Below, in pieces: positions 1 through 7,149 of a DNA stretch of 13,749 bases; position 1 is the first letter of the stretch, and each line of letters opens with the position of its first letter. The stretch lies in contig JAICQE010000129.1 in the NCBI GenBank assembly GCA_025938035.1, positions 1 to 13,749 of the forward strand. Reading direction: 5' to 3'. The DNA is from Vicinamibacteria bacterium. Lineage in GTDB: Bacteria > Acidobacteriota > Vicinamibacteria > Vicinamibacterales > UBA2999. Under the pieces are notes generated by a model. That model was not told the origin of the DNA. It was given only the letters and a program-made list of their open reading frames with translations, and ran no database searches. The translations under genes were made by a program, and so were the position numbers.

Positions 1-1
1 G

Positions 2-163
2 TCGTCCGTGCCGGCGCGTGGCGGCACCCGTGTGGAACTGCTGAAGGGCGGTGAGTTCGTGCGGATCTCTGTCAGACGCGGAGAGGAGCGATACCTCATT
101 TATCTGCCCGTCGTTCCCTCACGCGCTCGCGGTTCGGCGGCCCGCGTGCCCTATCCCGCCTGA
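2..163 (+). CDS. C-terminal fragment of an unidentified protein (5' end outside window)
   Basis: An open frame enters from the left edge and runs 53 codons to a TGA at 161-163. Third codon positions are strongly GC-rich, as in the confident genes here, which supports coding. The tail contains a beta-rich stretch ending in YLIYLPVV followed by an Arg/Ala/Pro-rich end. The G-x-V-x-I-S-x-x-x-G to L-P pattern faintly recalls the last strand of a histidine-kinase ATPase domain, but that is too weak for a call. It is in the same direction as the downstream Clp gene, 169 bases ahead of its ATG. I do not recognise the family. Confidence 0.45.
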   Translation, partial: SSVPARGGTRVELLKGGEFVRISVRRGEERYLIYLPVVPSRARGSAARVPYPA

Positions 164-194
164 CACATCCTCGCGGTGATCTTGTCCCCACCGC

Positions 195-208
195 GCGGAA
201 AATTCCGC
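195..208. repeat. Short inverted repeat GCGGA-N4-TCCGC
   Basis: The sequence GCGGAAAATTCCGC forms a 5-6 bp perfect stem with a 2-4 base loop, 31 bases after the stop of the preceding gene and 125 bases before the Clp start. There is no T-run after it, so it is at best a weak terminator; an operator ahead of the Clp gene is equally possible. A motif of the same form, GCGGA-N4-TCCGC, lies after ppsA at 3119-3132. Confidence 0.3.
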
Positions 209-332
209 ATGGCCCATCAGATCGTGCGGTCACTGCCGGCGCTTCTCCGCCTCGCGGGGCGAATCGTCTTCGATCATTGTGGAGGCATGTTCGTTGCCTG
301 TACCCCGGAACATCCGGAGGGCATCCGAGGCC

Positions 333-2615
333 ATGTGGGCAGACGAACTTGACCTTCCGCCGGGAAAGCTCACCGAGGCGGTGCAGCGAGTGATCGAACG
401 TGCCACCCTCGAATCGCGCCGGCGTGGACATGCAGGCGTAACCGGCGACCATTTGTTCCTCGCGCTGGCACAGATCGAGTGGCAGGTGTTCGTCGACGTG
501 GCGCGTGAAGTCGGGCTGAACCCTCGCGTGATACTCGCCGAGATCGAGGAGGGCGTCAGCGCGGGCCCGCTCGACGGCGCACTCGTTGCGCCGGATGTTC
601 GCCTGCTGGCGAGGCTCGCGTTGCATCATGCGACGCGTGCCGGCCGCGAGGCCATCGCGCCGGCCGACTTGTTTGCCGCGCTGCTGGACGATACGCACGG
701 TGCGCTCGCATCGGCCTTTCGCCGCCACGCCGTCGACGCGGCCGAGGTGGGCCGCCGGTTTGCGGTGGTCCTGCGGGAACGCGCGATGCGCGAGGAGCAG
801 TACCTCAAGCGCTTCGAGCTCCCCGCTCACTTGAAGCAGTTCGCCACGAACCTGAACCTGCTCGCCCGGCAGGACAAGCTGCCACCCGTCTTCGGCCGCG
901 ACCAGGAGATTCAGCAGGTCCTCGAAGTCCTCTGCCACCGTGAACGGGCCAATTCGGTGATGCTCCTCGGCGAGGCGGGCGTGGGCAAGACGGCCATTGT
1001 GGACGGGCTGGCGCGTCTGCTCGAATACCAGCCCGAGCGCGTGCCGATCCGTCTGCGCGACTGCCAGATCGTCAGCCTGCCGATGCAGGCGCTCGTCGCC
1101 GGCACGATGCTCCGCGGCATGTTCGAGGAGCGACTGCAGCACGTAATCCGCGAATTGAAAGAGCGGCCGAACCTGATCCTCTTCGTCGATGAGGCGCACA
1201 CGCTGATTGGCGCCGGTTCGGCGCTCGGCGCCCCGTCCGATGCCGCCAACATGCTGAAAGCGGTGCTCGCCCGCGGCGAAATCAAGATGATCGCGGCGAC
1301 CACGCTTGGCGAGTACAAGGAGCATTTCCTCGAGGACGAGGCGCTGGCGCGGCGTTTCCGCTGCGTCTACGTTCCGGAGCCGACGATCGAGGAGACGCGC
1401 CGGATCCTCGTCAACCTCCGTCCCCGTCTCGAACGGAATTATGGAGTGCGCATCCTCGACGAAGCGCTCGACACGGCGCTCGAGATGTCGCCGCGCTACG
1501 TGCGCCACCTCCGGCTGCCGGACAAGGTGATCGGATGGATCGATACCGCCGCCGTGCGGACGGAAATCGATCGGCGGTGGGAAGTGCGACGCGACGACGT
1601 GGTGTCGGTGATCTCGCATGCCGCGCAGATCCCCGAGGACATGGTGTTCCGCGATGTCTCCGCGCGTTTCCGCGACATCGAGTCGCGCATCCGCCGCCGC
1701 GTTGTCGGCCAGGAGGCTGCGGTCTCGGCGGTGGCGAGGCGGCTGGTGCTGAACAAAGGGCCGCTCAAAGACGGATTCGATCGACCCGACGGCGTTCTTC
1801 TGTTCCTGGGCCCGACGGGAGTCGGCAAGACGGAGCTGGCAAAGGCGGTCGCCGAGACGCTGTTCGGCGACGAGAAGCGGATGATTCGCGTCGACATGTC
1901 CGAGTATCAGGACCCGACCGCTGCCGACAAGCTCATTGGGATGCCGCGCGGCATCGTCGGCAGCCAGCGCGGCGGGCTGCTGACGAACCAGCTCGCGGAT
2001 AACCCCTACACTGTCGTGCTGCTCGACGAAGTTGAAAAGGCCAATCCGAGCGTGTTGAACCTGTTCCTGCAGGCGTTCGACGAGGGATGGCTCACCGACG
2101 GCCGCGGCAAGCGCATCTATCTCAGCGACGCCATCATCATCATGACGTCCAACGTCGGTTCAGAGCATTTCCGGAAGTTGAGAAACCCGCTCGGGTTCCT
2201 GGCGCGCGAGGTGGCGGTCGCGCAGGTGCAGGCGGACGTGCGGACCGAGATGGAGCGCCGCTTTTCACCGGAGTTTCTCAATCGCGTTGATGATGTCGTG
2301 ATCTTTTCGCCCTTGAATCCGGATGAGGCGCGCCGCATCGCTGCGCAGTATCTGGACACCGTGGCCGCCGCGATGAACCGCGCGGGCAAGACCGTCTCGA
2401 TCGACGCCGACGCGCTCGACCGCCTGGTCAGTGAAGGGCACAGTCCGGCCTACGGCGCGCGGTTCCTCAAGCGCGTCATCGACGAGCGGGTCAAGCTGCC
2501 GATCAGCGCGCGCTGGCAGGAGGGCACTCACTATCAGATCGCCGTCCAGGACGGACGGGTGATCGTCGAAGCGTCGTCACCCTCCGTGATGGGCGGCGAA
2601 CAGGCTGTCGCCTAG
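333..2615 (+). CDS. ClpA/ClpC-type AAA+ unfoldase (Clp ATPase) with variant pore loops
   Basis: A 760-residue Hsp100 ATPase, close to the 758 of E. coli ClpA, predicted to unfold proteins in the cytoplasm and feed them to ClpP. The N-terminal Clp repeat domain spans about 1-150. Module 1 has Walker A GEAGVGKT (213-220) and Walker B with D286-E287. Module 2 has Walker A GPTGVGKT (493-500) and Walker B with D565-E566, then a sensor-2 GAR motif near the end. There is no ClpB-type coiled-coil insertion between modules. An LGF tripeptide at 620-622, between the second Walker B and the RRFSPEFLNR segment, sits where ClpA/ClpC/ClpX carry their ClpP-docking loop. Pore loop 1 reads GTMLRG instead of the usual G-x-K-Y-R-G, and pore loop 2 reads GIVG instead of GYVG. 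I chose ATG 333 (GGAGG at 316-320) over GTG 279, which adds 18 unrelated residues. No clpP or clpS is in the window. ClpA versus ClpC naming is left open. Confidence 0.93.
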   Translation: MWADELDLPPGKLTEAVQRVIERATLESRRRGHAGVTGDHLFLALAQIEWQVFVDVAREVGLNPRVILAEIEEGVSAGPLDGALVAPDVRLLARLALHHATRAGREAIAPADLFAALLDDTHGALASAFRRHAVDAAEVGRRFAVVLRERAMREEQYLKRFELPAHLKQFATNLNLLARQDKLPPVFGRDQEIQQVLEVLCHRERANSVMLLGEAGVGKTAIVDGLARLLEYQPERVPIRLRDCQIVSLPMQALVAGTMLRGMFEERLQHVIRELKERPNLILFVDEAHTLIGAGSALGAPSDAANMLKAVLARGEIKMIAATTLGEYKEHFLEDEALARRFRCVYVPEPTIEETRRILVNLRPRLERNYGVRILDEALDTALEMSPRYVRHLRLPDKVIGWIDTAAVRTEIDRRWEVRRDDVVSVISHAAQIPEDMVFRDVSARFRDIESRIRRRVVGQEAAVSAVARRLVLNKGPLKDGFDRPDGVLLFLGPTGVGKTELAKAVAETLFGDEKRMIRVDMSEYQDPTAADKLIGMPRGIVGSQRGGLLTNQLADNPYTVVLLDEVEKANPSVLNLFLQAFDEGWLTDGRGKRIYLSDAIIIMTSNVGSEHFRKLRNPLGFLAREVAVAQVQADVRTEMERRFSPEFLNRVDDVVIFSPLNPDEARRIAAQYLDTVAAAMNRAGKTVSIDADALDRLVSEGHSPAYGARFLKRVIDERVKLPISARWQEGTHYQIAVQDGRVIVEASSPSVMGGEQAVA

Positions 2616-2788
2616 GGTCTGGACGTGGATGCGCGAAACGGCCTGGCCGAGCCCGAACCACGCGATAGCGGCGCCGCCGTGTGAGGACGGACTCAGCCTA
2701 GGTCGGCCTGCAGTTCGAGATGCCCGCCGCCGCGAATGCCACTGCGTCGTTCAGGTCCGCCGTTCGAGAGGCTGTATGACGCTCCTCC

Positions 2789-3016
2789 TCAGGCGGCATG
2801 CGCCTGTCTCGGAAGGTTCCGCATGTAGACGCCGCCACACGTGCGCGCCAGAACGTGGGCCTCCACCAATGCGCCGAGCACTGCGTGGCACGTGAAGGCG
2901 TCGATGCCGAACGCGCGCTGCGCCTGCGGCAACGTGACCTGCAGTGTCGGTGAATCAAGAAATGCGTCCTGCACGCGCAGGACAAGGGATCCAATCTGGC
3001 GGGTGGTGAATGTCAT
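2789..3016 (-). CDS. Small winged-helix-like protein, 75 residues
   Basis: A short protein whose start at 3016 is fixed by a GGAGAG ribosome binding site seven bases upstream. Residues about 26-66 have the order helix (TLPQAQRAFG), helix (ending in VLGALVEAHVLAR), then a GGVYMR turn. This resembles small winged helix-turn-helix domains with a wing ending in G-x-Y-x-R; the fold assignment is inference from this pattern. It lies 137 bases downstream of ppsA on the same strand and is probably read through from it. It converges with the Clp gene, 173 bases away. There is no enzymatic motif. It could be a DNA-binding regulator or a small adaptor; I do not recognise a named family. Confidence 0.7.
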   Translation of the reverse strand: MTFTTRQIGSLVLRVQDAFLDSPTLQVTLPQAQRAFGIDAFTCHAVLGALVEAHVLARTCGGVYMRNLPRQAHAA

Positions 3017-3115
3017 CGGGGCACTCTCCATACGTGGTTTCCAGACCCCGGAGCAACTCATGTGCCGATGACGTGACCTGCGTTTCGCCGTCCATCACAG
3101 AGGCGATCGCATTGA

Positions 3116-3135
3116 GCCGCGGATTTCTCCGCAGC
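3116..3135 (-). terminator. Hairpin with GAAA tetraloop just after ppsA
   Basis: Read on the minus strand, GCTGCGGA and TCCGCGGC form an 8-bp stem (one G-U pair) closed by a GAAA loop, starting 18 bases after the ppsA stop. There is no T-run after it, so it is not a canonical intrinsic terminator. It may attenuate read-through into the 75-residue gene or stabilise the ppsA 3' end. Confidence 0.35.
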
Positions 3136-3153
3136 CGTGCTGAATCTTCAAGC

Positions 3154-5565
3154 CTATGCGGCGGCCGGGTGTGGTGTCTCCGCTTCGACCTGCGCCACCA
3201 GCTTCGTCGCCGCCAGCACGGCATCAGGATTCAACGACATGCTGTCGATGCCGCACTCGACGAGGAAGCGCGCGAACTCCGGATAATCGCTCGGCGCCTG
3301 ACCGCACAGGCCAATCTTGCGGTTCAGCCGGGGTGCTTCCCGGATCGCCTGCGCAACGAGCGTGTAGACAGCCTGATTCCGTTCGTCGAAGAGGTGCGCC
3401 ACGAGCGACGAATCGCGATCGACGCCAAGCGTCAACTGCGTCAGGTCGTTGGAGCCGATGGAGAAGCCATCGAAATACTCGGCGAAGGCCGGCAGAAGCA
3501 GCACGTTGCTCGGGATCTCGACCATCATGTAAAGCTCGAGTCCGTGCTCGTGCCGGCGCAGACCGTTGCGCGCCAGCTCCTCGGTCACCAGCCTGGCCTC
3601 GTCCACCGTCCGGCAGAACGGCACCATGACGAGCACATTCAGCAGGCCCATCTCTTCACGCACCTTCTTCAATGCGCGGCATTCAAGCGCGAATCCTTCC
3701 CGGTACCGCTCGTCGTAGTAGCGGGATGCGCCGCGGAAGCCGAGCATCGGATTCTCTTCGGTCGGCTCGAACGCCGATCCGCCGGCCAGCCGCGCATACT
3801 CGTTGGTCTTGAAGTCGCTCAGGCGGACGATGACACGCTTGGGATAGAACGCCGCCGCGATCGTGCCGACGCCCTCGGCCAGCTTGTCGACGAAATAGGC
3901 AGGCTTGTCGCCATAGCCGGCGGTGAGACGATCCACCGCTGCGCGCGCGTCGCCGCTCAGCTGCGAATACCTGACCAGCGCCATCGGGTGCACGCCGATG
4001 CTCGTGTTGATGATGAATTCGAGCCGCGCCAGGCCGACGCCGTCGTTGGGGATGAACGAGAGGGCAAACGCTTCGTCGGGGTTGCCCACGTTCATCATGA
4101 TGTCCGTCCGCGTCGGCAGCAGCTCTGCCAGGGAGGTGCGCTCCACGTCGAACGGCAGCGTCCCGTCATAGACGAAGCCGGTGTCGCCCTCCGCACACGA
4201 CACGGTGACCCGCTGGCCGTCGGCGAGCGCCGTTGTCGCCGTCTCGGTGCCGACAATGGCCGGCACGCCGAGCTCCCGGCTGACGATTGCGGCGTGGCAT
4301 GTGCGCCCGCCGCGATTCGTGACGATCGCGGCGGCCTTCTTCATGATCGGCTCCCAATCAGGATCCGTTTTGTCGGTGACGAGCACCTCGCCGGGCTGGA
4401 ACAACCGCAGATCTGACGCATTCGGAATGACGCGGACCGGGCCGGCGGCAATCTTCGCGCCGATGCTGCGGCCGGAGACGAGGACGCGGCCGCGCCCGCG
4501 CAACGAATACTGTTCGAGCTGCTGCAGCGCCGCGTGCGCGTGAACGGTTTCCGGTCTCGCCTGGACGATGAAGAGCTCGCCGGTCTGGCCATCCTTGGCC
4601 CACTCGATGTCCATGGGCGTCGCCGTGCCGCGGGCCATGCTGTAGTGCCGTTCGATCGCGCAACCCCAGCGTGCCAGCGTCAGGACCTCGTCGTCGGTGA
4701 GTGCGAGCCGCGCGCGATCACCCGCCGCGACGGGGACCGGCTTGACGCCGCGGCTTCCGCCCTCGTCGTAGACCAGCTTGAACTCCTTGCTGCCGATCGA
4801 CCTGCGGATAATCGGTCGCAGATCCTGCTCGAGCGGCGGCTTGAAGACGTAGTATTCGTCGGGCGTCACGGAACCCTGCACGATCGGCTCGCCGAGGCCG
4901 TATGACGCGTTGATCAGCACCACGTCGGGAAAGCCGCTCTCCGTATCGAGCGTGAACATGACACCCGACACGGCGAGGTCGGAGCGCACCATGCGCTGGA
5001 CGCCGATCGACAGCGCAATGTCGGTCTGACCGAATCCCTTGTCAGCACGGTACGAGATTGCGCGGTCGGTGAACAGCGACGCGAAGGAGCGGCGGCACGC
5101 ATCGAGAAGCGCCGCGCGTCCGCGCACGTTCAGGTAGGTTTCCTGCTGTCCGGCGAAGCTCGCGTCGGGCAGATCCTCGGCCGTGGCGCTACTGCGCACG
5201 GCCACATCAACTGATGACCCGCCACCGAGCTGGTCGTACGCGGAGAAAATCGCTGCCTGCAGGTCCGCCGGCAGGTCTGCGGCCATGATCGCGTGGCGTA
5301 TCGCGAGACCTCGTTCTGAGAGGTCCGCCAGGTCGCCCGCTCGCAATTCACCCAGGATCGACGAAACGCTGTCGGCGAGGCCGGACACGCGCATGAAGTG
5401 GCGGTAGGCGTCGGCGGTGACCGCAAAACCGTTCGGCACACGCACCCCCGCGCCAGAGAGCTGCTGGTACAGCTCGCCAAGCGACGCGTTCTTGCCACCG
5501 ACCTGAGGGACGTCGGCAAGCCCCAGCTCGCCGAACCACCGGATGAAGATTGCTTCAGGCGGCAC
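3154..5565 (-). CDS. ppsA: Phosphoenolpyruvate synthase (pyruvate, water dikinase)
   Basis: An 803-residue cytoplasmic enzyme that makes phosphoenolpyruvate, AMP and phosphate from pyruvate and ATP (E. coli PpsA has 792). The N-terminal nucleotide-binding domain begins with GGKNASLGE (23-31). The mobile phosphohistidine domain carries TNRGGRTCHAAIVSRELG, with the catalytic His at 424. The C-terminal barrel ends in LCGQAPSDYPEF with the acid/base Cys at 754 and the family motif SLNPDAV. Thr422, two residues before the His, is where the E. coli enzyme is switched by the PpsR kinase/phosphorylase, so that control is possible here. I chose GTG 5565 because GGGGAG precedes it at the right distance and the homologous N-terminus starts there; a start at 5628 adds 21 unrelated residues. 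The gene overlaps the 92-residue gene upstream by 11 bases, suggesting translational coupling. Its role is gluconeogenic PEP supply. Confidence 0.96.
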   Translation of the reverse strand: MPPEAIFIRWFGELGLADVPQVGGKNASLGELYQQLSGAGVRVPNGFAVTADAYRHFMRVSGLADSVSSILGELRAGDLADLSERGLAIRHAIMAADLPADLQAAIFSAYDQLGGGSSVDVAVRSSATAEDLPDASFAGQQETYLNVRGRAALLDACRRSFASLFTDRAISYRADKGFGQTDIALSIGVQRMVRSDLAVSGVMFTLDTESGFPDVVLINASYGLGEPIVQGSVTPDEYYVFKPPLEQDLRPIIRRSIGSKEFKLVYDEGGSRGVKPVPVAAGDRARLALTDDEVLTLARWGCAIERHYSMARGTATPMDIEWAKDGQTGELFIVQARPETVHAHAALQQLEQYSLRGRGRVLVSGRSIGAKIAAGPVRVIPNASDLRLFQPGEVLVTDKTDPDWEPIMKKAAAIVTNRGGRTCHAAIVSRELGVPAIVGTETATTALADGQRVTVSCAEGDTGFVYDGTLPFDVERTSLAELLPTRTDIMMNVGNPDEAFALSFIPNDGVGLARLEFIINTSIGVHPMALVRYSQLSGDARAAVDRLTAGYGDKPAYFVDKLAEGVGTIAAAFYPKRVIVRLSDFKTNEYARLAGGSAFEPTEENPMLGFRGASRYYDERYREGFALECRALKKVREEMGLLNVLVMVPFCRTVDEARLVTEELARNGLRRHEHGLELYMMVEIPSNVLLLPAFAEYFDGFSIGSNDLTQLTLGVDRDSSLVAHLFDERNQAVYTLVAQAIREAPRLNRKIGLCGQAPSDYPEFARFLVECGIDSMSLNPDAVLAATKLVAQVEAETPHPAAA

Positions 5566-5833
5566 GTTCGACTCCCCCGCGAGGCCGCGCCGCTGCACGT
5601 GTTGTTGGTCGGCCGATCGGCGGCGCAATTGCCCAGCCGCGGGTCTGCCGGCCGCAGTGCGTGCATTCCAGGCAAATCCGGCCCGGTTCGCGATGGATCA
5701 GGAAATCGTGACCGGTCAGGGCACAGAGTGCCTGGTGCACCCAGTGCTCGGCCGCACTCAGGCGACGGAACCACGTCACGAGAGTCCACGCCGGGTACCG
5801 GTGCAACGGTCCGGGGATCGAGATTGTTGTCAT
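5555..5833 (-). CDS. Small Cys-rich (zinc-ribbon-like) protein coupled to ppsA, 92 residues
   Basis: A 92-residue protein starting at ATG 5833, with AAAGG eight bases ahead. The N-terminal half is aromatic and amphipathic (YPAWTLVTWFRRLSAAEHWVHQ). A compact core follows with GHDFLIHREPGRICLECTHCG at 41-61, where C54, C57 and C60 plus H42 or H47 could bind a metal, then QTRGW. The tail is Arg/Ala/Pro-rich and probably disordered. The last 11 bases overlap the ppsA start, and the ppsA ribosome binding site lies inside this gene, so the two are almost certainly translated together. No function is known to me. A regulator or chaperone of PpsA is possible but unproven. Confidence 0.75.
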   Translation of the reverse strand: MTTISIPGPLHRYPAWTLVTWFRRLSAAEHWVHQALCALTGHDFLIHREPGRICLECTHCGRQTRGWAIAPPIGRPTTRAAARPRGGVERAA

Positions 5834-6054
5834 GCGTGCTGCCTTTCGTGACATCGCGACGCAAGCTCGATTCCAGCGACGATCGCACGCGTGACTGCGA
5901 GTGCCGTGTTCCCTCGCCCGGGACGCGCGAAATAGTCCGCAGCAGCGGGGAGGAGTTCCGTGGCCGTCACGGCGGGCCGTGACCGTCGTGCAAAGTACGG
6001 TGCGCCGAGACGTGGCACAGGCCATGCCTGATGACAGTTGAGGGATTCCGCCAT
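5830..6054 (-). CDS. Possible small open frame overlapping the next gene by ATGA
   Basis: A minus-strand frame ends in a TGA at 5830-5832 that overlaps the ATG of the 92-residue gene (ATGA). It can start at ATG 6054 (74 residues) or GTG 5970 (47 residues). The last 47 residues (TELLPAAADYFARPGRGN onward to AIVAGIELASR) look protein-like, but neither start has a good ribosome binding site. Third-position GC, about 65% by hand count over that stretch, is lower than in the sure genes. The longer version would also overlap the Usp start codon. It may simply be the divergent leader region. Confidence 0.22.
   Translation of the reverse strand: MAESLNCHQAWPVPRLGAPYFARRSRPAVTATELLPAAADYFARPGRGNTALAVTRAIVAGIELASRCHERQHA
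5966..5983. promoter_or_regulatory. Inverted repeat, candidate operator in the divergent region
   Basis: GTCACGG-CGGG-CCGTGAC is a perfect 7-bp inverted repeat with a 4-base spacer. It lies between the divergently transcribed 92-residue gene/ppsA operon and the Usp gene. Its symmetry and position fit a dimeric regulator site controlling one or both directions. A chance hairpin in GC-rich DNA is the alternative. Confidence 0.35.
6013..6027 (+). promoter_or_regulatory. Sigma-54-like -24/-12 element ahead of the Usp gene
   Basis: TGGCAC-N5-ATGC, with the invariant GG at 6014-6015 and GC at 6026-6027 separated by exactly ten bases, differs from the TGGCAC-N5-TTGC consensus at one base. Transcription would start near 6039, only about 14 bases before the ATG and right at the GAGGG ribosome binding site (6040-6044), which is tight. 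No sigma-54 activator gene is in the window. A chance match is possible. Confidence 0.3.
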
Positions 6055-6934
6055 GTCACGCTTCACGCACGTCCTCTGTCCGGTCGATTTCTCCGACACC
6101 TCGCAGCACGCGCTCGACCACGCGGCCGCCATCGCGCACCGGGACCAGGCACGGCTGACCGTGCTGTACGTCTTCGCGAATCTGCCGTCGATGGATGTTC
6201 CGCCGCTGGTGCTTTCCCCCGCCGACCGGGAGCGCATACGGGTCGATCTGCAGAGGATGTGCGCGAACGTGCCGAAAGCGGTCTCTGTCGATCTTGTCGT
6301 GCGGGAAGCGGAACGCGTCTACCGGACGATTCTCGAGGAGCAGAACGGGCTCGGCGCCGATCTCCTGGTTCTTGGCACGCACGGCCGTTCTGGGTTCCAG
6401 CACATGGTCCTCGGCTCCATCACCGAAAAGGTCATCCGCGCCGTGAAGTGCCCGACGCTCGTCGTTCCGCCGCGCGCACCGGACATTGCGCCGGACGCGA
6501 CGCCACGCCTGAGGCGCATTCTGTGTCCGATCGATTTTTCAGCCAGCTCGATGAACGCCTTCGCGGACGCGCGCAGGATGGCCGAAGAGACGGGTGCCCG
6601 GCTGACCGCACTCGCCGTCGTCGACATCGAGTATGAGCTGCGCGACAGCGCGATGCTTGCCAATGTCGACGTGCAGGGCATCGCGCGCGCGACCGAGTCC
6701 GAAACGCGCCGGCGGCTCGCCGCGCTGGTTGGCCATGGCGCTCAGACGATCGAGGCTGTTGTCGACTGTGGCTCACCGGCCGGGAAGGTGCTTGAACGCG
6801 CCGCGCGCGACGGCACCGACCTCATCGTGATGGGTGTGCACGGCCGCGGGGCGCTCGATTTGAGACTCTTTGGGTCCACGACGCATCACGTGATCCGGCA
6901 CGCGGCCTGCCCGGTACTTGTAATCCCGTCGTAA
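6053..6934 (+). CDS. Tandem-domain universal stress protein (UspA family)
   Basis: A 293-residue cytoplasmic protein made of two UspA domains in tandem (about 1-141 and 152-293). Each starts with the family opening (HVLCPVDFS; RILCPIDFS). Each keeps the complete ATP-binding G-x2-G-x9-G-S motif: GTHG...GS at 108-122 and GVHG...GS at 261-275. Both halves should therefore bind nucleotide, which in this family goes with stress, starvation or low-oxygen survival. The start is ATG 6053, with GAGGG eight bases ahead; the in-frame TTG at 6038 is less likely. It is transcribed away from the ppsA operon across a 219-base shared control region, and the CBS gene follows 215 bases later. Confidence 0.93.
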   Translation: MSRFTHVLCPVDFSDTSQHALDHAAAIAHRDQARLTVLYVFANLPSMDVPPLVLSPADRERIRVDLQRMCANVPKAVSVDLVVREAERVYRTILEEQNGLGADLLVLGTHGRSGFQHMVLGSITEKVIRAVKCPTLVVPPRAPDIAPDATPRLRRILCPIDFSASSMNAFADARRMAEETGARLTALAVVDIEYELRDSAMLANVDVQGIARATESETRRRLAALVGHGAQTIEAVVDCGSPAGKVLERAARDGTDLIVMGVHGRGALDLRLFGSTTHHVIRHAACPVLVIPS

Positions 6935-6990
6935 GCGCAAGAGAACGAGGCAATGGGAACTGCCTTGGCACGCCACGCTGCGATCAGTAC

Positions 6991-7041
6991 GGAATTTCAC
7001 GATAGCACGGGGAAATTTCCATACATGGCCGCCGGGCGGCC
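6991..7041. promoter_or_regulatory. Cluster of palindromes ahead of the CBS gene
   Basis: The 215-base gap between the Usp and CBS genes holds GGAATTTC (6991-6998) and, 20 bases on, the perfect palindrome GGAAATTTCC (7011-7020). A 15-base perfect inverted repeat, GGCCGCC-G-GGCGGCC (7027-7041), follows. The first two look like paired operator half-sites two helical turns apart in an AT-richer patch. The third could be a hairpin ending the Usp transcript, but it lacks a T-run. I found no convincing -35/-10 pair here. Confidence 0.3.
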
Positions 7042-7149
7042 CGCCACGTATTCGAGAATGGAGGCTCATTTGTTCCGGAAGGTGTCCGGCACAGAACGTG
7101 ACCTCGTGCGCCGCGTCCGTTTGCAAACGGCATTTCGAGGAGCACCGAT

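Noticed and set aside
96..1619. 507-codon open frame on the minus strand across the Clp gene
   Set aside because: Arg/His-rich composition without any motif, fully antisense to a clear Clp gene; long antisense frames are expected in GC-rich coding DNA.
2955..3224. Minus-strand open frame between ppsA and the 75-residue gene
   Set aside because: It overlaps the end of ppsA and the start of the 75-residue gene in another frame, begins with an Arg/Trp-rich run and has no ribosome binding site.
3010..4416. 468-codon plus-strand open frame opposite ppsA
   Set aside because: Mirror frame of a certain gene; its sequence has no domain pattern.
6966..6983. Second sigma-54-like TGGCACG element ahead of the CBS gene
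   Set aside because: The GG to GC spacing is 11 instead of the required 10 bases.
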